DNA from: Apiospora phragmitis
Lineage: Eukaryota > Ascomycota > Sordariomycetes > Amphisphaeriales > Apiosporaceae
Length of the DNA: 64,000 nucleotides
Direction of reading: 5' to 3'
Assembly: GCA_038363925.1 (NCBI GenBank)
Contig: JAQQWL010000012.1
Span: 372,001 to 436,000, forward strand
The notes beneath the pieces were generated by a model, which had not been told where the DNA came from, searched no databases, and saw only the letters and a list, made by a program, of their open reading frames with translations. Below are positions 11,915-23,162 of this stretch, piece by piece. Positions within the stretch are counted from its first letter, which is position 1. Each line of letters starts with the position of its first letter. The position numbers and the translations under genes are program-made.

Positions 11915-12467
11915 ATGCAGTGCTCCATCATGATCGCCACCATCGCCGCTCTGGCCCTCGGCGCCACCGCCTCCCCCGTCCAGGCGCCCGCCGCCTGGAT
12001 GTTCAAGTACTGCGACGACACCGGCCTGGGCGGCAAGTGCGCCGAGAAGACTGACAGTGGCAACCTCCAGGTCTGTGGTAAGTGATTACAAGTCATCTCC
12101 TCGCCCAGCAACCAACAAAACCTATTTACTCTCTGGTTCTAGGTTGCTCTCTTTCTTTGACTAACCGATTGACTTTACTATGAATAGAGGATCTCACTGC
12201 CCTGAGTGGTGCCACGCCCAAGTCCATCAAGACTTACAGTGGCTTCGACTGCTGGACCTACAAGTAAGTTATCCTATCCATCCCCCTCTCCCCCTTGACT
12301 GCTGCTTCTTCTTCCTATTACTGTGCGGGTTTATTTGCTAACCATCGGGCAAATGCCATTACCTACTCTCTAGGGACGCCAACTGCAACGGTCTCGCCGC
12401 CCGCTACGTCGTCGGCACCTACGACAACCCTGCCGCCTTCAAGACCTGGCGCTGCTACTCCGCTTAG
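11915..12467 (+). CDS. Small secreted six-cysteine protein, effector-like, function unknown
   Basis: Three exons: 11915-12077, 12188-12263 and 12374-12467, with introns of exactly 110 nt each, both GTAAGT..TAG. The product is 110 residues: a signal peptide (MQCSIMIATIAALALGATAS) followed by about 90 mature residues with six cysteines (YCDD, GGKC, VC, FDCW, ANC, WRCY), which could form three disulfides. The start is the ATG at 11915 because the open frame reaching further upstream lies in a CT/CA-rich leader and has no protein-like composition. Expression signals are strong: TATA box, long pyrimidine-rich leader and C-ending codons (GCC, AAC, TAC). Size, signal peptide and cysteine count match the loose definition of fungal small secreted proteins, including antifungal peptides and effector candidates; I recognise no specific family. 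Confidence 0.85.
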
Positions 12468-13816
12468 ACGAGCTCTATCGTCTCCCTCCCCCTCATGGAG
12501 AACTTTTGCTCTCATCTGGTGAGGAATGGACTGACACATCGAGACTCTCTGAAGCGAGGATATGGAAGATGACAGGTTGACTCGGGTGGTTTCTGGTGGT
12601 ATTCATGGATGACAAGTCCACAGGGAAATCTTCTGCTGCTGTACAGGGAAGAAACCGAACGTACATAGATACACACTGGGACTCGGGTGCAAAAGTCGCA
12701 AATGTCTTCAGCAATGATCTGGTAGCTTGATGAATGGAACATCGCTGCCCCAATAACCTAGCCTGTCCAGTCTTCTCTCTTTCCCATGTGTGACTGGTCC
12801 CAACTGACTTGTGAGACTGAACGGCCTGACTACATTCGGTATGGCAAGATTGCTTGCACTTGTTCGTCTCGGTAGCAGTCGCTTGGTACTACCTCATCAT
12901 GATAGCATCAGCTTCTAACCTCAACTCATGGATTAGGCGGCTTTTTGAGTGCCAAGCAATACTGATTGCAATTTGAACTGCCAATTTGGTTCCACTTTAT
13001 CTCTCTGCATATTATGCAGTTACCCTACTAAAGGAAGGAATGTACATAGGAAACGAGAAGCGTGGCTGGCCATCACCTCGTCCGGACGACAACACGATGT
13101 AGTAACTCGATTAGGAGCTTGTTCACTTATTAATTAGTACTAACCTTGTAAGTGGTCGGTCGTCGAGTTAGGGAGTTGCTGCGCATAGTACTAGTATTTA
13201 CCGTTTCCTGCTCAACCCCTTGACATTGGCTTACAGAGTTCACTGGCTGAGCGGAACATGATTTTGACAAGAGCACCAAAAGTACAGGAGCCTGCGACCT
13301 GTATGATACACCACATGCCCGTCTCGTCATATCACAGATTCAGTCCTAGTCAAGTAGAATTTGTTCATTCCCTCCGCTGTGTGGACAGTTTCAACACCAC
13401 AGGCAGGGGCGAATCAGTCGGATACGGTAAGCCAAGACGAAACTTAGAGGATCAGAGTGCTGATACAACGAAGAAAAGAAAAGCAAGGCTCTCGAGAAGT
13501 TGATTAAGAAGTCTTTTGATGTAAGTACTTGGGTACTATGGTTCATTGGTTTGGGGCCTACGTACCCGCCAACGATTCGTATAGTCAAACAAACACCTGG
13601 GCGCCATGGCGAGTAAGCCCAAACCTCATCAGTTTTCAATATATGTTTTCCAGACCGACGCCCGAATATCTACAACGAGTGTTCTTTGAGAACAGATCTA
13701 TGGTGGTAGTGTACTGAAGAACCGTGAAGACACCGACTTTGCGTCAGTAGGTACCGTCCTCTTCGTCATGCCTCTTAGAACCCCTTCAAGCAGCCTCATC
13801 CAAAGCATTCGAAGAC
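12468..13816. other. Intergenic, convergent 3' region
   Basis: About 1.35 kb between two converging genes. The first part should be the 3' UTR of the small secreted protein gene. No protein-like open frame seen. Confidence 0.5.
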
Positions 13817-15605
13817 TTATCGACGGGGCATGCCACGTCCACGTCCGCGGAGAGCCCTTTGGGCAGCTCCCGGAGGCAGAGGCTTGCCAGGCGCTTGTGG
13901 TTGTTGACTCTCCTCGTTCCTGATGGTCTCGTCCACGCCCAGGATCAAGCAGCTGGCTTCCGTCGCCGCCTGGATGGCGTTGATCTTCACCAGTGCGGGC
14001 TCCCACACAAAGCGCTCCATCATATCTGCCACACCCTCGTTCGTGAAGTCGACACCCGCCCATGTCGTGCCCTTGCGGTGCTCCACGCGCAGCTTGTTCA
14101 GAATATCCGTCGCATCGAAACCGGCGTTGTCGCACAGCTGTCGAGGAACGACCTCGAGCGCCTTGGCGAATGATTTGATAATGGCTTGTTGCTTGTGCGA
14201 CACCTTCTGGTCGGCGAAACCGTGTAGGTAGGCTGATATTTCCATCTCTGTAGCACCACCACCGCCAACAATCATGTGGTTCTTGATAGCACGCTTCACG
14301 ATCATGATAGCGTCGTGAAGCGAACGCTCGACCTCGGCAATAAACTGCTCGGCACCTCCACGCAGGACAAGTGTGCACGTCTTGGCCTCGTGGCAGTCCT
14401 CGAAGAAGTTGAAGCGCTCACCGCCAATTTGGCGCTCCTCGAAGGTTCCGCAAGTACCGAGGTGGTGCGCTTGGATGTCGGAGCACGTAGACTGGACAGT
14501 GGCACCGGTAGCTTGCACGACACGCTCCATATCTCCGGCGGCAACACGGCCGGCACAGAAGACGTCGCGGTCGGCGAAATATTGGGTAGCCAAGTCACCA
14601 ATGGGGAGCTTGGATAGCACAACCTTGGCACCGGTCTTGTAGACAGCCTCGAGCTTCTTGTAGATAATCTGCCACTCCGCATCCACAATAGCTTGGTACT
14701 CGGAAACCTGCTCGACTCGGACTTCGGCGTTGTCCTTCTCGGCCTTCAACTCCAGCTCGACGTTTAAGCAGCAGATCTTGGGCTTCTCGAAGGACTTGGG
14801 CTGTTGCTCGAAACCGGCGTAGGAGAAGGTCTTCTTGAAAGCGACACCGTTAATGAAGAGGGATTCGGTCAGGGAGCCACCGGGGATCTTCTTGATACCG
14901 ATGAGCTTCTCGTCGAGGTCGTCTTGGTCGAGGGACAGGACGGCGTCGACGACCATCTTGGTGAAGAAGTCTGTGTTGCGCTTGATCAGCTTGCTGGTCA
15001 TGGCGGTGCCAGCGAGCTTGACCAGGGTGTCCCGCTTGTTGGCCTCGTCGGTTTGGACGGCAATCTCCTTGATCTTGTTGACGGCCATGGTGGAGGCTCT
15101 CCGCAGGCCCTTGATGATGATCTGAGAGCTGACACCCTGCTCGACGTGCTCCTTGATCTCCTTGAGGATCTCGCCGGCCAGGACGACGACTGATGTGGTT
15201 CCGTCACCGACTTCGGCATCTTGTGATCGGGCAATGTCGACGAGGATACGGGCGGCGGGGTGGACGATGTCGAGGAGCTTCATGACGGTGGCGCCATCGT
15301 TGGTGATGGTTTGGCGGCCATTTTCGTCAACCATCAACAGGTCACCGCCGTAAGGACCCAGTGTGGACTTGATGGTGGCCTGGACAGCTAAGCAGGCATT
15401 GATGTTGGAAACGATTTGACCTTTACCCTGCGACGCATCGGTGCCTGTTCAAGGAGAGAGGGAGTCAGATATGTTCTGCGTTGTTGTGGCATTCGAGGGA
15501 GCAGTGCAGTAGCAGGAGATAGATCCACAGCCTCGTAGGGGAGGAGGGGTTCGACTCACCTTCTCTCAGGACGACGATGGTCGGGGTCTGCCCGCCGAAC
15601 GACAT
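13817..15605 (-). CDS. CCT7: Cytosolic chaperonin CCT (TRiC), eta subunit
   Basis: Subunit of the eight-membered CCT/TRiC ring that folds actin, tubulin and WD-repeat proteins in the cytosol using ATP. Exon 1 (15560-15605) encodes [16 protein letters not shown]; a 115-nt intron (15445-15559) follows; exon 2 encodes the rest, for 557 residues. Group II chaperonin motifs are all visible: [33 protein letters not shown] (catalytic Asp) and the eta-type apical and equatorial sequences [21 protein letters not shown] and [10 protein letters not shown]. The C-terminus ends in a basic GRGRGMPRR tail. The product is full length with no frame problem, which makes it a useful control for sequence quality in this window. 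Confidence 0.97.
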
Positions 15606-16184
15606 GATTAGGGATCTGGTTTATTTACTGACGAAAGGAATGGGTATCGTGCAGGTCGTCAGAGTGTTGGAGTTGGGGGACCGGACCAGGCTGGAGTTGG
15701 GTTCGAGTTGGGATATGGAGGTGAAGACAGCTTCTGGAGGGGCACGTCTCGGGTCACTAATCGTAGCTTCCCTGGTGTTGAAAAATTGTCGTTTGCCTGC
15801 CTTTTGCGATTGACAGGCGCCGATAGTCCGTGCACTCCCCGACAATCCACATTTCTATTTGGCCTTCCTTGGACTTTTGGAACCTGGCGCCTGGCGGTCC
15901 GGCACTGTAGCGGCCCGACCGTTCTCATCGTTCCCCGCCGCAGTACCTAACCTTATGTTCTTACTTAACGTTATCGATAACGTGAACTGAACTAAGGAAT
16001 AGAAAGCGCTGAGCCGCTTGCATCATTTCCACTGCAGCTTTGCCATGATACGCAGTATTGCTCAAGAAGTAAAAAATGAATTGGGCATAGTCAATAGACG
16101 TGTAATGTTTCATTATTCATAGCCTAGGTTATCGAGTTCAATACCTATGCAGCTTCCATCGCTTTTGATCCACTGTAACTCTTC
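15606..16184. other. Intergenic: CCT7 promoter
   Basis: No gene seen. It contains the near-palindrome ACGTTATCGATAACGT at about 15968-15983 (arms GTTATC/GATAAC, GATA-factor-like cores) about 370 nt upstream of the CCT7 start. Confidence 0.4.
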
Positions 16185-16634
16185 TCACAAAAGCCTGCCC
16201 ACCGGCGCGTCGCACTTGTCGCACAGGATCTTGACCTTGGCCACCCGCAGCCGGGCCCCGGCGCCGCCGGACTTGTCGCACATCTTGCCCGTCAGGAGCA
16301 GGCGCAGGCCGTGGAAAGGGTGGATGCGCACCAGGGTGGTCCAGATCCGGTGGTAGGCGCCCCGCGCGCGCGCCCGGTTGCCTTTCGTCGTGTCGGCCAC
16401 CGAGTCGAAGCCGCGCAGGCAGCGCACCAGGGCGCGGGCCGTGCGGTTGACGCGCAGCAGCCGCAGCAGCGTCCGCAGCGTGCAGTGCTCCAGCACGATC
16501 ATGACGACCTCGGCGCGCAGGTGGTCCAGGTCGCCCAGTCCGGCTGGCGTCGTGGGGTTTGAGCTGTTGCTGCTGTCGACGGTCCGAGATGCGATGTTGG
16601 TGCTGCTGTTGGCGATTTCGAACGAGCTGCTCAT
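16185..16634 (-). CDS. Small F-box protein
   Basis: Probable substrate-recognition subunit of an SCF ubiquitin ligase. From ATG 16634 the product is 149 residues; the frame is open upstream to 16799 but that part is not protein-like, so I prefer the downstream start. The F-box lies at about residues 25-65 (LDHLRAEVVMIVLEHC, then LLRLLRVNRTARALVRCL). A second conserved patch (ARGAYHRIWTTLVRIHPFHG) and a C-terminal pair of Cys pairs (MCDKSGG, LCDKCDAP) follow. Related fungal F-box proteins are usually much longer with a zinc-binding CxxC region, so this gene may be truncated at its 3' end (stop at 16185). Confidence 0.6.
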   Translation of the reverse strand: MSSSFEIANSSTNIASRTVDSSNSSNPTTPAGLGDLDHLRAEVVMIVLEHCTLRTLLRLLRVNRTARALVRCLRGFDSVADTTKGNRARARGAYHRIWTTLVRIHPFHGLRLLLTGKMCDKSGGAGARLRVAKVKILCDKCDAPVGRLL

Positions 16635-17926
16635 GGCGGTGGCGTAGAGGCGGGCCCCGTACATGGCTACTCGGTGGGTAAAGGCATCAGGTGCGCGGCT
16701 GTACAGAGCCCCGTCTCGCGAAAGGCCCCCGACGCCACGCGGCTGTCTCGGGAGGCCAGGATGGCGATATGGCTGCATTGTGACAGATGGGGCTACCACA
16801 TTCTTTGCATCAATGGATGACTGTTGACTTATTGACTTAGGACAAGTAGAAAATAGGATCTTGCAGCGCCTTATGATGTTGAGGCTGGAGTGAGGGGATG
16901 TTGGCTGTTTGCGGTATCACATGGGTAAGGTGTGTGTAACCAGTCACAGCGCGGGAGTGGCAGCCTTAGCTGCTGCCTTGCGCTGCAAACAAACCGCGCA
17001 GCGCCTGCCATTGGCAGCCTAGGAAGCAGGTAAGTACTCAAATAGAATAAAAGCACGGCTGTCATTGCCCGGTAGTCAATGTTTAAATACCTAGGCAAGC
17101 AGAGAGACAGAATCGAGACTTAGGCTTCTATAGGTACCTCTTATTTATGTATGTGCTAGGTATGGTTGTGAACATCACCTAGGGCAGATTTCCATCGCAA
17201 AAAGGAAGCAAGCAAACAACCTATTGGTCCATGTCCAATGTCTTCGAAATACCATCCAGATCATTGCACGGCTTCTGTTCGAGTTTATATATTTGATTCC
17301 AACTTGCTCTTCGTGAGTCTTCTGTTTCTGCTGGGCTGACCTAGTATAAATCGAAAGAACAAGAAGGGAAAGCCAATATATTCTTATTCTATGTCAGTAC
17401 TAATCGACATCCTGGCTAATAGTCGGGTCTACCGAGACGTGATGGGTTATTTATCGTTGTGGTGAAGTAGCGGAATCCAAGACTTCAGCTCGTCATACCC
17501 TTATTGGGTAATAAGTACCATACTTCTCCAATTTGCCTTGATCACCGCCTCAGTTTCCGTATGCTGCTGCTCTACTTCTGTCTCGTTTGCATGCTCCTAC
17601 CTTTTCATTGCTTTCTTGATGGTATTCACGGACATCGTCGACTCCCTCAAGGACACGGCCCGAAGATCCAGCGGCTTAAGGGCGCGTGTCGGCCTAGGAA
17701 ACGCAGGTGTTGGTCGAGCGGGTAGAGCACGATGTCACGAACCGGCAGATGCACGCCTCTCGGTGGCGAGGATGAAATCACGGAGAGGCCCATTCGTTAC
17801 ATATTTCTTGTATGTGTTAAACATATCATGTAAACCTCATCCTCTGCCAAGCCAAACCATTATTACCCACACAAGAGACGACCAGGACTCTCTACCTATC
17901 TACAATTCCCACATCTCGGCGCTGTA
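16635..17926. other. Intergenic
   Basis: About 1.3 kb without a supported gene. A GC-rich patch at 17640-17790 has on the minus strand a 49-codon open frame (from ATG near 17790) with codon-like composition but no recognisable domain; it may be a remnant. Confidence 0.4.
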
Positions 17927-17932
17927 ATGATA

Positions 17933-17968
<36 letters not shown>

Positions 17969-17974
17969 GTGATG
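17927..17974 (+). repeat. ATG/GAT trinucleotide microsatellite
   Basis: About 15 units of ATG (one interrupted ATGATA unit near the start), just downstream of the beta-glucosidase stop codon at 17987. Likely in its 3' UTR. Confidence 0.9.
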
Positions 17975-17986
17975 TACCAAGCTCTC

Positions 17987-20625
17987 CTAAGCCTTGATAG
18001 TTCCCGTCAATCGGATATCCCGACTGCTCGCCCCGACGTACACGCCGTACTCCCCATCCTGCACGACCCAGCTCTGGCCCACGACATCCCAGATGCTCAA
18101 GTCGCGGCGTGTCAGCTCAAAGGTGATCACCCCTTCCTCGCCCGGGTGGAGAGGCACCTTCTCGAACCCGCGCAGCTGCTTCGGCGGGCTGTCGTCGCCG
18201 GGGATCCCCAGGTAGAGCTGCGCCGCCTCGGCGCCGTCGCGCTCGCCGATATTGGCGACGGTGGCCTGGACGGTGGCCACGATGTCCCAAAGTCCGTCTA
18301 CGTAAGTAGACGCACCCGCATGAAGCAGCTTTTCGTCGGGCTTGATCGCGAGGTCGCTGTACTCGAACCGCGTGTAGCTCAGCCCGAATCCGAACTCGAA
18401 CCGGGGCACAATACCAGCCTGGTCGAAATGGCGGTAATCCACGTAGACGCCCTCGGCGAAGTCGCACTGCAGATCAATATCACCCTCCTCGGGGCGACAC
18501 GGCGCGTAAGCGGCGCCGTAGTCGCTCTCGTTGCGGGCGATGGTGTAGGGCAGCTTGCCCGAGAAGAAGGCCTCGCCGTACAGCAGCCGTACGAGCGCGC
18601 GGCCGCTGTCCTGCCCCGGCAGGTGGGCGACGACGGCGGCCGTGACGTTGGGGTGCTCGATCCACTGGTCCACGAGGCGGACGCCGGCGGCGTGCACGAC
18701 GACGAGGGTGTTGGCGCAGCGGGCCGCCACGTGCAGCACCAGGCCGTCGCTGAAGTTGTCGTGCAGGCCGTCGCGGTCCCAGCCTTCGGTCGCGATGGCG
18801 TTGATGAAGACGAGGCACGCGTCTGAGGCCGGGTTCACGTCCGGGGTGCCCGACTCGAGGTCCCAGTTGACCCAGGTGCCGTCCAGGTAGGCACGGTGTT
18901 GGATGGCGCTCAGGGGCTGTTGGGTAAAAGATCGAGCGAGGTCAGCATGTAGTTGTAGTACTCATGTATCATCACGCACTCAGGGAGGTTCATATGTAGT
19001 CAGACTTACATCTAGTATGTAGGCAGGACCATTGGCTCCAGCTCGACCGCCCGTGACGATAGTCCCACCTCTGGCCGCTTGGTCGAAATGCGCCTCAGTG
19101 CCGAGCACAGCCTGCGCCATCTCGGGCGAGGATTCGTAGCCGAGATTGAAGAGGATGTCCGTGTTCTTCGTCTTGGGAACTGTCGCGTCATAGCCGAAGA
19201 CGGATAGCATGGCGGGGGCCTCCGTGAAGGGCAGCGCGCCGTTCTCGTTCTTGAGCAGCACATGGCCGGCCATCGCGCCTTCGAGGATGATGGGCCGCGA
19301 CTGCGGGTCGCGCGCGTCGACCTGCTCGTGCGGGAGGCTCAGGTTCTGCATGCCGAACCCGGGCTTGGGGAAGTTGTCGCCGTCTTGGTGCACGAGATAC
19401 CAAGCTGCGACGATCCTGTAAAGATCGGGAACAGTTTTTAGTCGGCGGTACGTAACATGGGCGGTAACTGAGGGGTCCTTCTTCTTACCTAGTGGCCATG
19501 TCCGTGACCCTTTCTTCCGGCACAGTCCCGTTGCCCACCGCGTCCGTCAGGTTCTGGCCGAACGAGCCGCCGCCCGGCATGATCATGTCGAGCCCGTTGT
19601 TGGCCGAGCCGAGGTAGTGCTGCGCCGACCAGTCGAGGAGGACAAACCCTTCAAAGCCTAGCTCGGTCTTGAGCACGCCGTTGAGCAGCTTGCTGTTGTC
19701 ACACGAGTAGGTGTTGTTGACGCGCTGGTACGAACACATGATCGAGGCAGCGCCCGCGCGCACGCCGTCCATGAAGGGCCACAGGTAGAACTCGTGCAGC
19801 GTCTTGTCGTCGATGTTGGCGCTGACGGCCTCGGCCCCGAAGTAAGGGCGCCGGTTCGTTTCCTGCTCGTTGCCGATCAGGTGCTTGAGGTTCGTGATCA
19901 CGCCGGCTGCCTGGTGGCCCACGACGGTCTCGGCGTTCAGCTGGCCCGACAGGTACGGGTCCACGGAGAAGCCTTCCCAGTTCCGGCCGCCGAGGGGCGA
20001 CCGACCCAGGGGGCCGGCATTGGGGCCTAGAAGAACGTTCACTATACGCGCTACAGTTAGTCCTGGCTAAAAAAAAAGTCGTTTCAATGGGAGAAAGAGA
20101 AAGGGGTGTTGTCGTAGCCTACCTCCTTTAGCCTTGAACTCCTTGCCTATATAGAAAGCTCTCTGGTGCGTCAGGTTCTTGTCCCAGCTGGCGCCGGCGT
20201 GGATGGCCGAGGGGAATGAGCTGACGAAGTCGGTGGCGCGGACGCCGTTGCCCGCGTCGTGAAGACACATGCCCGGCCACCCGAGGCGGGGCACGGTGCC
20301 GGTGTTGCCGGCGCAGACATTGTCGGTCACGGCGAAACCGCGCGTGATGTTCACCTTTTCCTCCAGGGTCATGGAGCCCACCAGCTCGCGGGCCTGTTCA
20401 TACGCGCTGGCCCATAGTCCAGACCCTTTCCCAGACGCTGTAGGTTTCGTAGAATACGTTGGTCAGCAATACTCCATACAGAGGTAGAGATATAGGTTAA
20501 CAGGAGCTGCACTCACGGGATGGATGCACTAGTGGGGATTGTGCATTGCTAGCTGCTGTCGGCTGGCTGCAGAGAACAGCCAGCACTGCTGCCCCGAGGA
20601 GGTTGTGACTAGGGAGAAACCACAT
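17987..20625 (-). CDS. GH3 beta-glucosidase, secreted
   Basis: Releases glucose from cellobiose and short beta-glucosides outside the cell. Five exons: 20517-20625, 20123-20437, 19489-20050, 19010-19415 and 17987-18916; introns 79, 72, 73 and 93 nt. The sum is exactly 774 codons, 773 residues. Exon 1 encodes [20 protein letters not shown], a signal peptide. GH3 domain 1 shows [33 protein letters not shown] and the nucleophile region [10 protein letters not shown], where Asp of the family's SDW motif is retained although Ser is replaced by Leu. Domain 2 ([30 protein letters not shown]) and a C-terminal fibronectin-III-like domain ([14 protein letters not shown] to the end) complete the usual order. 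It sits 3 kb from a CBM1 endoglucanase on the same strand, so the two could supply successive steps of cellulose breakdown. Confidence 0.95.
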
Positions 20626-21470
20626 TGTCCAATTGAGTTGTCTTGATTGGCCAAGCGTACATCACTCGTTGGGGAAAAGAAAAGTGAAGGGTGTGTGGTC
20701 ACCAAAAGCCTCAATCTGCAGTGCAACCAAGCCTGTATTTATGCTTCTTCAACACTACAGATGCTGACTGACGTGCGTGGCAGAGGATATTCACTAGGCT
20801 TGCTCATATGTCGTAGTATTACATGCAAACGAACAAATGGAACAATCGAAGAACCCGGGGAAACAGGCCAGCTTTACCGCCTGGGAGACCCATGCAAAGT
20901 GGTGATCGAATGGGATGACTTCCGGGGCGGCCCTAGGGGAATTGCTCGTCACAACAACCTGCTTGAATCTTGGGTTAGGCGACTGCAGGTGCGCTGGGGG
21001 GCGCGGACCAGTCTTCCGTCGCCCGTCATCTCCATCAAAATTCGGTCGGGGCCTCTCTGCGGTCGGTCCGGCACTCACCAAACAAACTACGAAAGCGTGG
21101 TGAGACTTTGGTGGTAAACGATGCCTGTCGTCCCAAGAGCTCTTTGATTAATAAACCATTCAGCTGGTGCTTGACTGATCCCGGCTTTGGCTGGCCTTTT
21201 TTCTCCCTTGACATATCTGCCCAGGCTCAAGACCAATGCCGGATCTACGCCGTACATGTGCAGTACAGACATACAGTAGCCTGCTTGGCGATCAGTCATA
21301 AGGTCACAAAGCGGGCAACCCACGTCACACCGAAGTGCCGGCTTTGACCGATGGAATAAGTACACTCATTGGTAACAACATCATCATTAATGCGACCACT
21401 TCTAGGAGCACTCTTTGGCCATTGCTTTTAGCGAAGATTAGCCATTATGTGAGTCTTCCTCTTTCTCTCG
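20626..21470. other. Intergenic: beta-glucosidase promoter
   Basis: No gene supported. It carries the beta-glucosidase promoter; G-rich and C-rich boxes around 20993-21005 include a GGGG core compatible with Cre1/CreA carbon-repressor sites, which are short and therefore weak evidence. Confidence 0.4.
20736..20742 (-). promoter_or_regulatory. TATA-like box of the beta-glucosidase gene
   Basis: On the minus strand ATAAATA lies about 110 nt before the ATG at 20625, a normal distance for a fungal TATA box. Confidence 0.5.
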
Positions 21471-22652
21471 CTATTTGTACGGGTTATCCTCCTCGAATTT
21501 GGGCTCCCACAGGCCCCTGGTCTCTTTGACCTGCAGCTGCAGCCCCTTGAGGAGCCCGTACATGGTGCGCAGCGTCGGCATAGCGACCCCGCGCGCCTCG
21601 CCCTCGCGCAGGGGCTCGCCGATGATGTTCTCGACCTCCATAAAGTTGCCCTTCTCGACGTCCTGGCACATGCTCGGCTTGAAGGCCGTGTCGGTGGGGT
21701 CGACGCGGACGACCCGGTCGGGCAGGTCCGCCGGGAACTCGTAGCCGCCCACGGCGCTCGCGGCCGCGATGATCTCCCGCATGATGGGCTTGACCAGGTC
21801 GTCGATGACGTGCCGGCTCGCCCGCATCCGCGCCGTGTCCATGCGCAGCACCGCCGCCACCGAGTTGAAGCTCGCGTTGTACACGAGCTTGCGCCAGCGC
21901 GCCAGCTGCGCGTCGGGCTCGTACCGGATGTCGAGCCCGAGCTCGCCGCCCGCGCCGTAGACGTCGACGTACCGGCGCGCCGCGGCCTCGGCCCGGGACG
22001 CTTCGTCGCTCACGGGGCTGGGCCGGTCGGGCGGCGGGGGGAAGAAGGGGCTGATGTACTGGACGTCCTCGTCGTCGTGCCGGATCTGCCCGGGCGCTGT
22101 CTCGGTCGCCGCGATCAGCGAGATGCTGCTCAGGACCGGGTTGCCGGCGAAGCGCGCGAGCAGCGGCCGCTCGATGTTGAGGCCGTTCTGGGACAGCACG
22201 ATGGCGGTCTGCTGCGGGGTCACGGCCGGGGCGATGAGGTCGGCCACCGTGGGCGGGATGTCGGGAATGTTCTTGGTGGTCACGAGTATGAAGTCGAATG
22301 GTTCGAGGTTCTCTTGAACGACATCAGGTATCGTCTTGCGAACTATAATAAGAGTGGTGAGCAGGAGTATAGGTGAGTGCATGATCTCATCGCACAATGG
22401 GTGTAATGTATGTCTGACTTGCCACGGCTGGAAGTACTTACTATGTGATGGACGCCATCCCTTGATGTCATGACCATGTTCGATCGAGTCAATTGTGAAC
22501 CCCTTTTCAGCTACAGCATCGTAGTTGGAGCGTAGGACCGCTGTCACTTCGGCCTTGCCTCCAATCTCCAAGGCATATGCGGCCATGGCTCCTACCCCAC
22601 CAACGCCAACAACCAGTACTCGGGCTTTTCGCTCTGCCATGCTGGTTTTCAA
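21471..22652 (-). CDS. 2-dehydropantoate 2-reductase family (ApbA/PanE)
   Basis: NADPH-dependent reductase; the family includes the step from ketopantoate to pantoate in coenzyme A synthesis. Two exons, 22442-22652 and 21471-22342, with a 99-nt intron (GTAAGT..ATAG) give 360 residues. The N-terminal Rossmann motif is VLVVGVGGVGAMAAYAL (residues 11-27). TTKNIPD and LSQNGLNIE match the conserved family segments, and the C-terminal domain carries the WRKLVYNASFNSVAAV helix with the catalytic Lys/Asn region. Translation may start at either of two in-frame Met codons four residues apart (22652 or 22640). Fungi have several paralogues of this family, so pantothenate synthesis is likely but not certain. 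Confidence 0.9.
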   Translation of the reverse strand: MKTSMAERKARVLVVGVGGVGAMAAYALEIGGKAEVTAVLRSNYDAVAEKGFTIDSIEHGHDIKGWRPSHSKYFQPWQVRHTLHPLCDEIMHSPILLLTTLIIVRKTIPDVVQENLEPFDFILVTTKNIPDIPPTVADLIAPAVTPQQTAIVLSQNGLNIERPLLARFAGNPVLSSISLIAATETAPGQIRHDDEDVQYISPFFPPPPDRPSPVSDEASRAEAAARRYVDVYGAGGELGLDIRYEPDAQLARWRKLVYNASFNSVAAVLRMDTARMRASRHVIDDLVKPIMREIIAAASAVGGYEFPADLPDRVVRVDPTDTAFKPSMCQDVEKGNFMEVENIIGEPLREGEARGVAMPTLRTMYGLLKGLQLQVKETRGLWEPKFEEDNPYK

Positions 22653-23162
22653 ACGTAGAGACTCTGTAGTAAGGTATTTAAATCAGCAATGATATGTATT
22701 TCAATCGACTAGAACCCCCTTCGAAAGCATTTGTAGTTGTTTGATTTTTGCCTTTTTATTTAAAGACGTAGCGGCAGATAGAGCGCCAATTGCCTGCTTG
22801 ACCAACAAAGTTCGGTTTACAGCGGGTGATAAGCTCTAGGGCATCGGAGCGCTGTCGGATGCTGGCCAAACCAGTGGAGCTGGTTGCCCGACTCCGACTT
22901 CAGTTTCCATGCTTCACATTTGCTGCTTATCTTTCTCGTCTTGGGTATCATCATTGATGAGCCACACAGTGTGTATCAGAACCTCTTGCCTTTCATTTAT
23001 GGTTCAAGTCTATGTACTGGTTTGTCGCATTCGGGAGTGACCGACATCCTCTCTTTCTCCGTATCGGCTGGTTCGTGTACTTTCTGGCCTCCGACAACGG
23101 CCTGCCCCGGATGAGTTCCCTCCTCACCCAAGTCTAAGTAAGTAAGGAGCCTCAACGCCAGC
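22653..23162. other. Intergenic between PanE-like gene and endoglucanase
   Basis: No gene. It should include the reductase promoter and the endoglucanase 3' UTR. Confidence 0.5.

Noticed and set aside
17927..18826. 299-codon plus-strand open frame starting in the ATG repeat
   Set aside because: Antisense shadow of the last exon of the GH3 beta-glucosidase; no domain.
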